Origin: Cordia subcordata
Taxonomy: Eukaryota > Streptophyta > Magnoliopsida > Boraginales > Cordiaceae
Reading direction: 5' to 3'
Assembly (NCBI GenBank): GCA_028554755.1
Contig: JAPTOF010000007.1
Coordinates: 16,167,001 to 16,231,000 of the forward strand
Length of the DNA stretch: 64,000 nucleotides
Shown here piece by piece: positions 23,725-34,729 of this stretch (position 1 is its first letter; every line of letters starts with the position of its first letter). Below the pieces are notes generated by a model. That model worked only from the letters and a program-made list of their open reading frames with translations, had not been told where the DNA came from and did no database searches. A program made the translations under genes and the position numbers.

Positions 23725-25049
23725 TGATGGGTGTCAAATCCACCAAAAATAAAATCCTACTTTTGCCTTACAATTTGTGATAGGGATAAGGTTCAAACCC
23801 ATAGGGATTGGTTTATAAAATATAATTTGTACACCAAGACAGAAGAATAAGTAAAATACAAGAAAGAGGGGGGGTTGATAATTAAAATTAAATAAACAAT
23901 AAATAAAAAAACTAGAGAACTAAGAATAGATTGAAAATAAAGCAAGACAATTAAAAGAGAAGTAAAAGAGATTATGACCTAGCCTAGGGTGTATTCTCTA
24001 TTTAAGCCTACAAATCTTATCCTAGACGCAAAGATGACTTTTACTTATTTTGATAAACTAGTTATGGTTGTCGGCATAGCCTAAAAACCTAATCCTTTCT
24101 TTTAGTGTTGATAATGATTTAAACCTCTTATGATATTTCCCTAATTATCGCTTTGCTTATTAGACAGTCTAACCCCTAGAGATGAAAGCAGGGTCTATCT
24201 AAAGGTATTACTATCGCTCTTGAAAGACCTGATTCTAAAAGTTATCTCTAGTGATAATCGCTCAGCTAGATTATATGTTTCCCTAAGAAATTGGTCTACC
24301 ACTATTTTTGGATCAATTAGATTAATTATCTAATTTTTCTAATTGGCCACCTATCATCCAGTAATTGAACAACCACATGCAAATTGAACAATCACAAGAT
24401 AATATTAATTCTTAAGTCAGAAAATATATAAATAGCAAAATAAATCGAAAGGAAAAAATCAGTTAGATCTCACAGATCTGTAGAGCCATAAACTTCGAAT
24501 TAACCCCAGCTAGGATAAAAGTTTGGCAATTAGGTGCCTAAAAGAAAGAAAAGTATTTGCTGGCAAAATAATGAATAAAAGCTTGAATAATCTCTACATA
24601 GTTACTAAGAAGATTTATAGAAAAATATCTAACCTAGGAGTTCCTTTAGATAAGGAAACTCTTTTAGTGATAATCTAAAATAAATGGTAAATATCCTTTA
24701 ATACAATCCTGTCCAAAATAAAACTCTTCCAAAATATTATCTTTCTTCCAGAATTAAAATAATCTTTTTGCCAATAATTTCTACCCAAGAAAGCCAGAAA
24801 ATATCTTTCAATTATTGGTCAAACTGGTCAATCTCACGTAAAATCTTGCATAGGCATGTCTAAGATTGCGACATCTAATTGATAGTTCAAAACATGTCCA
24901 AAAGTTTCTTAAATCCATATATATCGCTTCTATATTCTTTTCCAACCATTTGTATGTCAAAATACACAAAATAATCTCAATTAGGAAGTATTTAATTCTG
25001 AATTTAAACATGAACAACGACGGATTCATCATTTATTTTTGACATTTCA
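23725..25049 (-). repeat. 5' LTR of element B
   Basis: 1325 bp, homologous throughout to 18721-20049. The outer end is mutated (TGAAATGTC where the other copy has TGATAAGTC). The inner end ACACCCATCA is adjacent to the primer site. Confidence 0.9.
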
Positions 25050-26366
25050 CACCCTCTCATTATAGGCTTTAACAACTCTTTTCTTTCATGCCTTAATGTG
25101 ATTCAAAGTTGCAAGCCTTACTTCACCCAAGTCTTCTAACTTGCCCATCATTGCATTCTTATACTTAAGGGGGTTTAGTTGATCCTGCTGGGTAACATGC
25201 AGTAACATAATTTTTATTTCTAAAGGAATTAATGCATCATGCTCATATGTCAACAAATATGGCAATATCGCAGTATTGGTCCTTCTTGATGCGCGATAAG
25301 CCCACAAAGTTTCTGATAGCTTATCATGCCAATGCTGAGGGTTTTGCTATAACATCTTTTGGACGTTTAGCTTGATGATTTTATCTATGCCTAGACTTAG
25401 TTGTTGCCCTGGGTGAAATATATGGTTGAATTAGTTATGGTAAACCTATATTGGCGGCATAGTTAATTACATCATCCTGAGTTAGCTATTTCATAGGAGC
25501 TACCTTTGCTTATTTGGTGAAGTAATCGATGGCTAGGATGATAAAAACATGGCCCTTTGAATAGGCTCATTGTATTTTGCCAATGAAATCAATAGCCTAT
25601 CCTCTAAATGGCCAAGGTTTGACCACTAGGTGAAACTCTATAGCTAGGACCCTTTGTATAAGACCATGTCTTTCACACTGTTAGCATTTTTGTACATATT
25701 TGATGGGGTCATCCACCATGGTGGGCAAGTAGTATCTATATCATTGCAAGGACTATTAAATCTGGAGACCTAACTGGTGTGCTTTAGATATCCCTTCATG
25801 AACCTCAGCCATGGCCTGTAAGGCTTCATCCTTTCTAGGGCACCTTAACGGTGGCCGATAGGCTATGCTTGGAGAGTTCTTTGGCCAGTAAAACATAACT
25901 TAGTGCTCTCAGTCTTGTCTTGTAGTCTACCCTCTTATTAGAGCTCCTGAGATATTGTATAATTAAGAGTTTGCAGTCATCATCTTCAATCGTCATAGGG
26001 TACGCTTCTATTTCTAGCATCTCCATAACTGAAGGAACTTCCTTTCTTTGGACTATTACCAAGCGCTTATTCATGCCCTCTGCAATCTGTGCTCCAGATG
26101 CTAGCTGCGTTAAACTATTTGCTTCATCATTACATGACCATGGGATGCTTTCTAGGGTTATTTTAGTGAATGCTTTCAACAAATGCATGGCCTGCACATA
26201 ATATTTGATTAACAACAAGCTATAGCATTTATATTCCCCCTTCAACTATCTAACCACAAGTTGAGAATCGCCAATGATTTTTATAGTTGTTATTCTTATT
26301 TCTAATATGATCTCTAATCTAATGATTTGCACCTCATAGTCAGCTTGATTTTTTAAGCATGCAAAC
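25050..26366 (-). pseudogene. Tat-lineage RNase H-integrase region, copy a (broken)
   Basis: Read right to left, this begins with an RNase H domain (IIGDSQLVV at about 26255-26275, LKGEYKC, PWSCNDEANSLTQLASGA), as in the second RNase H of Tat elements. Degraded linker and the integrase zinc-binding region follow, then the integrase core start AIDYFTK (about 25510-25530) with stops replacing Trp, and finally AYRASRRTNTAILPYLLTYE (about 25300-25240) near the integrase C-terminus. It continues across element B at 18720. The region is tandemly repeated at 26404-29130. Confidence 0.85.
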
Positions 26367-26403
26367 TATTGGATTTATTACTTTAATTAAATTTTTGATG
26401 ATG
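26367..26403 (+). repeat. LTR-like fragment adjoining Tat copy a
   Basis: TATTGGATTTATTACTTTAA...GCTATAA matches the first 50 or so bases of the LTR-like sequence at 29131. Both follow the same Tat sequence (GCATGCAAAC), so the junction predates the tandem duplication. Confidence 0.6.
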
Positions 26404-29130
26404 TCATTATTATGCTATAAGAACATGGCCCTTTAAATAGGCTCATTGTATTTTGCCAATGAAATCAATGGCTTATCCTCTAAATGGCCAAGGTTTGACA
26501 ACTGGGCGAAACTTTGTAGCTGGTGTTAGGATTGGTATGCCTTAAAGCTCACTTGTATATGACATTTTGGATGTTAAACAATGTATAATCATTTTGTTAG
26601 ATGGCACAATGAGTTTCTTATGGATTATCTCTGGTATGTTTTATTGATGTATGTATAAAGGTCCCTTGACTTGAACTAATGACTTGGGTACGCAGTGAGG
26701 CTGGATGCACAGTAGGTCTGAGTCTAGATTTAGTCACGTTATAAATTGAGTCCGTAACCAAATAGTAGTGTTGGGCACTTCACAAGGATAAGGTTATATT
26801 GAGCAAATCTCCTTGTTGAGGGTGATGTACATAGGTCATTGGAGGACTTTTTGGATTTATCTCGATAATACGTATGTCACATATTAGACAGGACCATTGT
26901 GAGTATGTTTTCTAGAGATGTACTATCAAAGAAAGAAAACTAGATATTCACGACTACTAAATAATCATTGCTCTTAATCTTGAGTATATGTGGATGAACT
27001 AATGAAGTTAAGGTTTGGTACTTTGATTCATTATGGGTAAGATCTTACTTTATTAGGATCAACAGCCTTGTGCATTGAATGCTAAGTTCTAATCAATTGG
27101 AACATGCATATGCAATATGAAATCTATGTGCCTCCTTTGGGATTGCCCAAATTTATCGTCCGAATCTAGATATACTGATACTACCTTTATGGGTACATCA
27201 GTCGTATGGCTTGAGGGTCGCTCCTTAGATCAAGAGATTCCACGACCAAGGATGGTTGGCAATAGGACAAGAAATCCAACAAAAAAAGATGCAGCTAAGG
27301 AGGTGATAATACAAAAACCAAAGGACCGGCCTTAGTTGTGGGTATACATAGAGGGACATTATGGTCAATTGTTTAATAGGTCAAAGACACAATTCACATT
27401 CTTTTGTGATAAGATTTTGGGAAATAGAAATTATTATTGGAGTGCAACTTTGATCTTATGGTGGAATAGATCGGAGTTAAAAAATAATTATTATGTCGCC
27501 TAGATTGGGGCAAGGACATTTTTGACTATTTTTGGAAGCCAAGGTTAATTGTGTCTTCTTGGTCCCTTTCTTCCCTAGTTGAAATGACTTTGAGAGAGTA
27601 ATCTTGAAAGAGCAAATTTCATATTGTGATAGTAGCCTGATTGGGCCAAAACTTGGAACTAGGTTTGGGGCTTTCTTTAGAGTCCAAGATAACCTAATTG
27701 AGCTTGGATGGTTTCTTATTAGGCTTGGGCCTCTACATGGATTATGAACTATGTGTTGGGCTTAGATTGCGGGCTTGGCCCAATCTTTCAAGACATGTAT
27801 TGGAAAGTTACTACAAGAAGAATTCAAATTATACAAGTAACTTTCATGACATGTGGCAAACATTTACTGCTGGGAAAAAGTTTCCCACATGGAAAGTTTA
27901 TAAGGTTTAGGTTCCAAACTTTTCCTATAAATAGACAAGACCTTAAACCATTTCTAGCATTCAAAAATTTTGTAAGTGATCTTTCCATTTTGGCAAGAGA
28001 ATACTACAACACATAGTACACACTTATTGGTAGTTTTTGCTCCAAAATTTCAATAGCACATTACTTTGCTTTTTTCCACACAAGAGGCTATTTTCTCAAA
28101 ATAAGTCTCTTTAATCATAGGAAAGAAGACTAAGGAGTTGCCTATTGCGACACCCTTATAGTAAAATTTTTAGTGGCCTTGTTCGTGAGTAGAACAAAGC
28201 TTGTGATGGTTATAGCTTCATCAAAGGCCCCACGCTTCAAGAGGTTAGTTTTGCACATTTTTGCAAATACTAGTTATATTCTATATGTTCTTAAGCTTGT
28301 TCTTGTATGTGTTATGTGGTTATTTTATTTTCCTAGCATGTTTTCTTGGTAGAATTTTTGAAAATATGGATTAGGATAGACCACATATAATATTATAGAT
28401 CCTACAGCTAGGACCGTTTGTATAAGACCGTGTCTTCACAATGTTGGCACTTTTTTACATATTTGATGGGGTCATCCATCATGGTTGATAATTAGTGTCC
28501 GTATTGTTGCAAGGCCCATTATATCTGGAAACCTAACTAGTGTGCTTCACACATCCTTTCATGAACCTTAGTCATGGCTTGTAAGGCTTCATCCTTTCTA
28601 AGGCAACTTAACAATGACCCATCTGGGCTGTGCTTGTATAGTTCTTTGGCTAGTAAGATATAACTTAGTGCTCTCAAGCTTGTCTTGTGGCCTACCCTCT
28701 CAGTAGGGCTCTCGAGGTGTTGTGTAATTAGGAGTCTCTAGTCATCATCTTCAATCGTCATAGAGTAGACTTCTGCTTTAGGCATCTCCATTACTGAATG
28801 AACTTCATTTCTTTAGACTATTACCAACCTCCTTTTCATGCCCTCTGCAATCTCCACTCTAGATGCTAGCTGTGCTAACCTAGTTGCTTTATCATTACAT
28901 GACCATGGGACACTTTCTAGGGTTACTTCAGTGAATGCTTTCAACAAATACGTGGCTTGCACATAATATTTGATTAACAACAAGCTATTACATTTATATT
29001 CACCCTTCAATGATCTAATCACAAGTTGAGAATTGCCAATGATTTTTATGGTTGTTACTCCCATTTCTAATAAGATTCCAATCCAATAATCTACGCCTTA
29101 TACTCAACTTGATTTTTTGAGCATGCAAAC
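26404..29130 (-). pseudogene. Tat-lineage RNase H-integrase region, copy b, split by a solo LTR
   Basis: Second copy of 25548-26366. Left part 26404-26523 (the ACATGGCCCTTT...GGCCAAGG block), then the LTR 26524-28406, then 28407-29130 with the zinc-binding region, RNase H (PWSCNDKATRLAQLASR; IIGNSQLVI, in which the catalytic Asp of GDSQ is Asn) and the GCATGCAAAC junction. By eye the copies differ at about 15% of positions with several indels, so the duplication is old. No intact reading frame. Confidence 0.8.
26524..28406 (+). repeat. Solo LTR, copia-like
   Basis: 1883 bp starting TGTTAGGATTGG and ending ATCCTACA (near-perfect terminal inverted repeat TGTTAGGAT/ATCCTA-CA). It is flanked by GCTGG (26519-26523) and GCTAG (28407-28411), a target duplication with one mismatch. 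A TATA box CCTATAAATAG (about 27922-27932) and the length fit a large copia LTR (SIRE/Maximus-like; lineage inferred). There is no internal coding region or primer site, so recombination between two LTRs probably left this single copy. Open frames inside (27117-27335, 27698-28016) are not recognisable genes. Confidence 0.85.
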
Positions 29131-29906
29131 TGTTGGATTTATTACTTAGTTAAGTTTTAATGATGTCATTATTTTGCTATAAATTGTTTTTCTTGAGTAT
29201 ATTTGAGCTTAGCTTGGAGTTATGAGCTATGAGAAGAGATAACATTCAACTACAATGAATGGGAGCCAAATGAAGTCCTTGTACCTTGGATTGCATGAAT
29301 AATTCATAGAAGGTCTAAATAGATTTATATTGTTAATTTCTATTTGAAGATAGTCTATATTATGAGCTCAAAAGTACTCATTCATTGCATGTCTTGCATT
29401 GCATTCATTACAGACCATCTTTTCTCCTTAATGTGTTCGTTTTTCAAAAATGACTTTATATGTATAATTGCATTTGTTCTCTGTAGATTTGTTCATAAGT
29501 TTTTGACTTAGTTACATAAACATGGCATATGTTTACGCTATCTCATGTTTCCTGCAGTAAATTGTGTTAGTATGGTGTAAATAAGCTTTAGCATGCTCAC
29601 ATGACTTCTTATAACTAGTGTATACGCACACAAACACAAAAAGACATATGTAGTAGTATAAATATTTGATGTATATTCATCTTGTTTCTTGTAGTAAAAG
29701 TGTCTTTAGACCAAGATTATAGAACAAGATTATAGCTTTACACAATGGATATTTGAATTGCATAATATGTATGACTTGGACAAGACTTGTAAATGGTAAG
29801 AGCATGAAATCTTAAGTCTATAAATCAAATCTCTATAGATTTTCCTTAAGTAAAAATAAGTTGTTGTCATAATTACTATACACAACTTGCATTGAGTTGG
29901 AAAATG

Positions 29907-29958
<52 letters not shown>

Positions 29959-30180
29959 GTGTGTGTATGCAACTTGCATGATTTGATATATGCAAGAAGT
30001 CTCCTTTTAGCATGAAAAATCTACAAAATCTTGTAGATTGGTCAGACCAAGATGGATTGTATTTTCTTCACTTAGAGCTCTCAATAATCCAAAATCCCAA
30101 AATATGTCTAGTTTCGGGCTTCTCTTTTGGCACTTTCTAGAGCACCAAGCATACAGTTCACCCTCATAATTCATGCCTCC
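29131..30180 (+). repeat. LTR-like sequence (TGTTGGATTTATTAC start), end not defined
   Basis: Starts sharply at the junction with Tat copy b. The opening resembles plant copia LTRs. No second copy, primer site or clear CA end; it may end near 30151 (AGCATACA). It contains the dinucleotide tract 29909-29968. No gene seen. Confidence 0.4.
29909..29968. repeat. (TA)n(TG)n microsatellite
   Basis: Uninterrupted AT repeats followed by TG repeats with a few TATG interruptions. Confidence 0.95.
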
Positions 30181-31490
30181 CTATGCTTCAACACCCACAC
30201 TTATACACACTATATTACACGATTCGTATGCTTGCGATTCTTCTAGAGCTTGTACCACTAGAGACGTATCAAGTTCTTATGTGTGATGTATCTGACTATG
30301 CGATAGGAGCTGTTTTTGGTCAAAGGAAGGATAAGTTGCCCCATGTTGTGTACTATGCTAGCAAGACTCTTGATGAAGCCTAAAAGAACTATACCACTAC
30401 GGGAACGAGCTTCTAGCAATAGTCTTCTCCCTTGACAAGTTTAGGTCATACATCCTAAGGTCCAAAGTGATTGTCTACACCAATCATACGGCATTGAAGT
30501 CTTTGTTGTCTAAGAAAGAGTCTAAGCCCTACTTGATCAGGTGGTTGCTCCTTTTTCAAAAGTTTGATATTGAGATCCAAGATAAAAAGGGTAGAAAAAA
30601 TTTAGTTGCAGATCATTTTTTCTGTCTTGTTAATGAGTCTTCTAGTGATCCATCCCCTTTTTGTGATTCATTTTCCGATGAGCAATTGTTTGTCGTCTCT
30701 AATCACACACCTTGTTTTGCTCACATAGTTAACTATCTTCCTACAGGGCGATTTCCCTTCCATTAAGAGAAGAGAGAGAGAGAGATAGGTTCCTAGTGCT
30801 AGTTAGACATTTCTTTTGAGAGGATCCCTATCTCTTCAAAGTGTGTGCTGATGAAATGATTGGCCGGTGTATGCTTGAGGACGAGTTTGAGAGCGTTTTG
30901 AGCATGTGTCATGAAGAAGGGTGTAGAGGTCATTTTAGTGGGAAAAAGACCATCGCGAAGGTCTTGCAATGTGGATTATTTTGGCCTACTCTCTTTAGAG
31001 ATGCCCAAGAACATTGCAAAAAGTGTTTTAGATGTCAACAATCCAAGTCCATCTCTAGGAGAAACATGATGCCTTTATCCTCTATTCTTCCATATGAGTT
31101 GTTTGATGTTTGGGATATACATTTCAGGGGTCTATTTCCACCTTCCTTTGGGTACCAATACATTTTAGTGGTCGTTGATTATGTGTCCAAATGGGTTGAA
31201 GCAATTCCCACACGTACTAATGACTATAGGTTAGTGGTTAAGTTCATTAAAGAGAATATTTTCTCTAGATTTGGAGCCCCTGGGGTCTTGATTAGTGATG
31301 GGGGTTTGTATTTTCACCATAAGACTTTAGAAGCCTTGTTGAGAAGGTATTTGGTTACCTACAAGGTAGCTACTCCTTATCATCCGCAAACTAGTGGACA
31401 AGTAAAGGTGTCCAATAGGGAGATTAAGAACATCTTAGAGAAAACGGTTAGGCCCGATAGGAGAGATTGGTCCATCTTGGTCTAAGCAAT
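30181..31490 (+). pseudogene. Athila RNase H-integrase fragment
   Basis: Fragment of an Athila pol gene. It starts at the reverse transcriptase/RNase H border with LMCDVSDYAIGAVFGQRKDK (the RNase H Asp is kept), continues through IVYTNHTALKSLLSKKESKP and DKKGRKNLVADH, and after frameshifts enters integrase (30841-31485 open). Integrase zinc-finger residues are present (CHEEGCRGH, then CKKCFRCQQ). The core has VVDYVSKWVEAIP (first Asp) and ISDGG (second Asp), but the third catalytic residue is changed: GQVKVSNREIK where GQAEVSNREIK is usual, a Glu-to-Lys substitution. The frame ends at DWSILV and homology stops there, before the C-terminal domain. 5' reverse transcriptase and LTRs are missing. 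Confidence 0.88.
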
Positions 31491-31651
31491 CCATCTCGTT
31501 CCAGGAAAGCAGGTCATGGCCATTATATTAAGCTAGAGCCAGCGCATTCGAAACAAGATGGATTGGTCAGACCAAGATGAACGACGAAGGTGTACAGCAT
31601 GCAGTCAACAACGCCACATTGCTCCAACTTGCCCCAATAATCAAAATGCGT
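31491..31651 (+). pseudogene. MULE (Mutator-like) transposase C-terminus
   Basis: The reading frame ending at the TAG at 31649-31651 contains RIRNKMDWSDQDERRRCTAC, then SQQRHIAPTCP: a CX2CX4HX4C zinc knuckle close to the protein end. This RIRN...C-x-x-C-x-x-x-GH arrangement is typical of SWIM-type plant MULE transposases; here the Gly before His is Arg. An in-frame stop lies upstream (about 31532), and the rest of the transposase is missing, since the sequence upstream of about 31490 is Athila integrase. AT-rich 3' sequence with repeated TTAGTTGTAATCTT follows. Confidence 0.6.
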
Positions 31652-32230
31652 AGCATGTAGTTGTAATCTTGTAATGTTGTTATGTAATGTGTATTAGTTG
31701 TAATCTTGAATATTGTTATGTACTGTATATTAGTTGTAATCTAACTAATTCTATTTAGTTATAATCTTTCTTTGTTTACTTAGTTGTAATTTTGTAATAT
31801 TTTATTTCAAATTACAACATAATATTCACTTGAACAGAAAGAATTAAGTGTATAATGTACAATTGATAATGGAATGTCCATAATACTGAAATAAAAGTAT
31901 CCACGGATCATAAATACCTATATAAGATAAAAGCGTAACACCGTCCCATAATTTATATTGAAAAAATAAGTTCCATCCAAAACAATAATAATAATAAAAT
32001 AACTAAAGGCTATCAAAAATCTTGGTCGCGTTCCCAGAACGCGGCTTGCATTCTGGAAGCACGACCGCATTCCAGGAATGCAGGTCTCGTTCTGGGAGCG
32101 TGCTCGGCGTATTCCCAAAGCAAAATTGGGTCATTTTTTAAAATTTATTCAAAAACAGTTCATTTTTGCAAGGAATATTAAAAATTAGGTCCAAAAAAAG
32201 AAAAATCCGATGTAAAGCATCCTAACATGG
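31652..32230 (+). other. MULE 3' flank: AT-rich repeats and a palindromic TTCC/GGAA array
   Basis: 31665-31800 holds several copies of TTAGTTGTAATCTTGTAAT. 32025-32120 holds a GC-richer run of partly self-complementary units (CGTTCCCAGAACGCG, CATTCTGGAAGCACG, CATTCCAGGAATGC, CGTTCTGGGAGCG). No gene seen. The - strand open frame here has no recognisable product. Confidence 0.5.
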
Positions 32231-32694
32231 TAAGCAAGGTGAGATGGGGTTAGCCTGGATAGAATTTGGAAGGCCGACGGGACCTTATTTATCCCTACCC
32301 CCTTGTTGGGTTCTCGCTCCGAAAGAATCTCCGACTAGCGTTCTGGGACATCAGCCTCAAACATATCAGCCTCTAAGAGAGAGGCTTGGGGTTGTGGAGC
32401 CTAAAAAGTTAGTAGTAGAGTGAATGCCATATTAACTTGGACCTCAATCTCACCTACCTGGATTGGCTGGGCATGGCCACCCACTTCATTTGGATCAAGT
32501 CCCTTGCCCCAGGCATCTTCTGGGCCTTCTCTTGAGGAATGTCGAAGGGAGCTTCCTCTGTCGAATTTCCTTCGTCCTCCTCTTTCTCTTCGCCATCGCT
32601 TTGTGGTGGCGCCAATATTAGAGGATGAGGGATCATCCAAGTCTTCACTACATGCATCGTGCTTCACTACATCTACACTTTTCGACCCTTGATT
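32231..32694 (-). other. Unrecognised sequence with possible coding trace
   Basis: GC-richer than its neighbours. On - a 67-codon frame (32454-32657) contains an acidic run (SDGEEKEEDEGNSTEEAPFD) followed by IPQEKAQKMPGARDLIQMKW. It may be a piece of a transposon protein, but no family is recognised and overlapping frames are equally open. Confidence 0.25.
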
Positions 32695-34209
32695 TTCTGT
32701 ACGTCGTTTTGATGAATAAATTATCAACAACGATGCTAGAAGGCGACACTCCGTTTCACAAGCTTTTTAACCAAAAACCAAATTATGATACGTTTACGGT
32801 GTTTGCGTGTCAATGTTACCCATGGCTGCGTTCATACACAGCACATAAAATGCTTATATTATGATACGTTTTCATGCTTCTACTCAGCATGTTAGGTTTA
32901 TATGCTTGTCCGTGGAGATCATGCTTCTACTCAGCATCATGCTTATATTCTTTTTCACAAAGAATCCCATATATTTTTCTACTCTACGCATGTTAGGTTT
33001 ATTGAGAATTTGTTTCCTAGTGTATCTGACTCTTCGAGTTTGTCTCCTACTATGGTCGACCTCTCGAATTCTAACTCCACGCGAACACAGCCAACCCAAG
33101 TTGATAAAGCCGCACAACTATCTAGTCCCCTTATGGGTCCTATTCTATCATCTGACAGGTATGTTAAAGTGCTTGAAACTATTTCAAGTGTCAACTTATT
33201 TCAGCTGCACCAAAATCAAGTTAAGAGCCACGTGGTAATCAGCAACTCAGTTTGTCTTCATCCTCAAACCAGTCAAGACACTAATTCTGGTGGTCCCAAT
33301 GCTGAGTCGTCCCTAACTAGCCAACCTCCAAATAATGTTGCACCTCCTTCTCAACCACAATCTACCCATTCCATGCAAAAGAGGGCAAAAGACAATATCT
33401 TTTGTTTAAAGAAAATATTTCCTTTGACAATTCGACTTGTGCTTTCAACAATCGTTTCCTTATATTGGAAGGTACATCAACTTGATGTTAATAATGCCCT
33501 TTCTCTATGGACATCTCAAAGAGGAGGTGTTTATTTCTCAACCTCTAGGATTTCTTGATTTAGTCAAAGCCTAATTGTGTTTGCAAATTGCTGAGGTCTA
33601 TTTACGGCTTAAAACAAGCACCTCGTGCTTGGTTCTACGAATTGAAGAATTCATTTTATCTCTTGGATTCTCAAGTACAAAGTCAGATTAATATCTGTTT
33701 AAGTTCAAAAATCATTCTAGAATTGCATATGTTCTAGTTTATGTAGATGTTGTTGATCGATGGAAATTCTGATGTTTTTGTGTACAGCATTGTTAATGCG
33801 GTTAAGTTGCTAGTTCTCTATTAAGTATCTCGGACAGTGATCCTATTTTCTTGCAGTAAAAGTTGTGCCATGTTTCTCTGACCTCTTTTTATCTCAGCAT
33901 AAGTACATTGCAAATCTTCTAGTTAAATTTGGCACGGAAGGAGCCAAGATATATTCAACACCCATGAGTAACTTGGCTACTCTTACAAAGCACGGAGGTG
34001 ATTTTCTGACAGAGGCAAAACAATATAGAAGTTTGACTAGTGCCTTCAATATCTGGCGATTACTCTTCCAGATATAGCTTATTCAGTAATTAAGTTAGCT
34101 CAGTTCTTGCAAAACCCATGTCAAACGCAATGGACAGCTGCAAAGACTCCTCGGATACTTGAAAAACACTTTGTGTTATGGAAAAATTAGAGAAACTTCT
34201 ATAAGTTTT
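32695..34209 (+). pseudogene. Copia F integrase tail and reverse transcriptase (broken)
   Basis: LFNQKPNYDTFTVFACQCYP (about 32763-32822) is the conserved end of copia integrase. After a Ser/Pro-rich linker (about 33000-33390) come RAKDNIF, the reverse transcriptase stretch SLYWKVHQLDVNNAL (about 33460-33500), [32 protein letters not shown] (33590-33650) and VYVD (about 33735-33748), where the second Asp of the YVDD-type site is lost. LFLSQHKYIANLLVKFG follows (from about 33885). Three or more frameshifts. A ~20-bp segment CATGCTTCTACTCAGCAT occurs twice (32874, 32919) by local duplication. Confidence 0.85.
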
Positions 34210-34729
34210 TGTTGGGTTATGGCTCAAAGTCTAAACCCATACAAATTAACAAAGAGTTTTAATAAGAATTAAAATTCTAGTTATAGTAAGAGTCTTAATT
34301 ATAGTAGGATTGATAGATGAGGAAATCCTTTGTCTTGGAGGACAAGGAAATCTCCTCTATAAATAGGACTCTTGAATTAATTGTATAAAGTGGTGCCTTA
34401 GGAGTGTGCCTTAGGACCACAGCCCTTGGGGGGTGTGGGTGAGAGAGAGAGCCTGAGAGTATCGAGAATGTCTTATATTCGTTCTAGTCCTGTTGAGGAT
34501 AAAACCATTATAAGAACTCTGTGGGGGAGGGTTTAAACTTTTCTGTCCGTGCAAAAAGTCATCACTTGAGTTGTAACCATTATTATTGAATAGTGGAAAT
34601 TATCCCAGAGAGGATCGTGGACGTAGGCAGAGGGCCGAACCACGTTTAATAGCGCGTATTCTTTTCTCGTTACTCGTGATTTAATTCTGCTGTGTGAGTG
34701 TGTGTTATGTGTCCTTGTATTTCCCAACA
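34210..34729 (+). repeat. 5' LTR of element G
   Basis: TGTTGGGTTATGGCTC...TTTCCCAACA, 520 bp. TATA box TCTATAAATAGG at about 34356-34367. Confidence 0.95.

Larger units (their letters stand above)
18721..25049 (-). mobile_element. Athila-family element B without gag-pol (LARD-like), nested in Tat integrase
   Basis: 6.3-kb element on - with two LTRs (5': 23725-25049; 3': 18721-20049), a tRNA-Asp-type primer site and a polypurine tract. It is flanked by the target duplication CACCT/CACCC (18716-18720, 25050-25054; one mismatch). Its LTRs and internal blocks match element A, but the sequence passes within about 150 bp from the primer site to the post-pol block (about 23475-23545), so gag and pol are wholly absent. 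The LTRs differ from each other at roughly 15-20% of positions by eye, implying an old insertion. Confidence 0.9.

Noticed and set aside
32902..33558. 218-codon open frame read as an intact host gene
   Set aside because: It is the linker and start of reverse transcriptase of copia F (MQKRAKDNIF, QLDVNNAL) and ends by frameshift.
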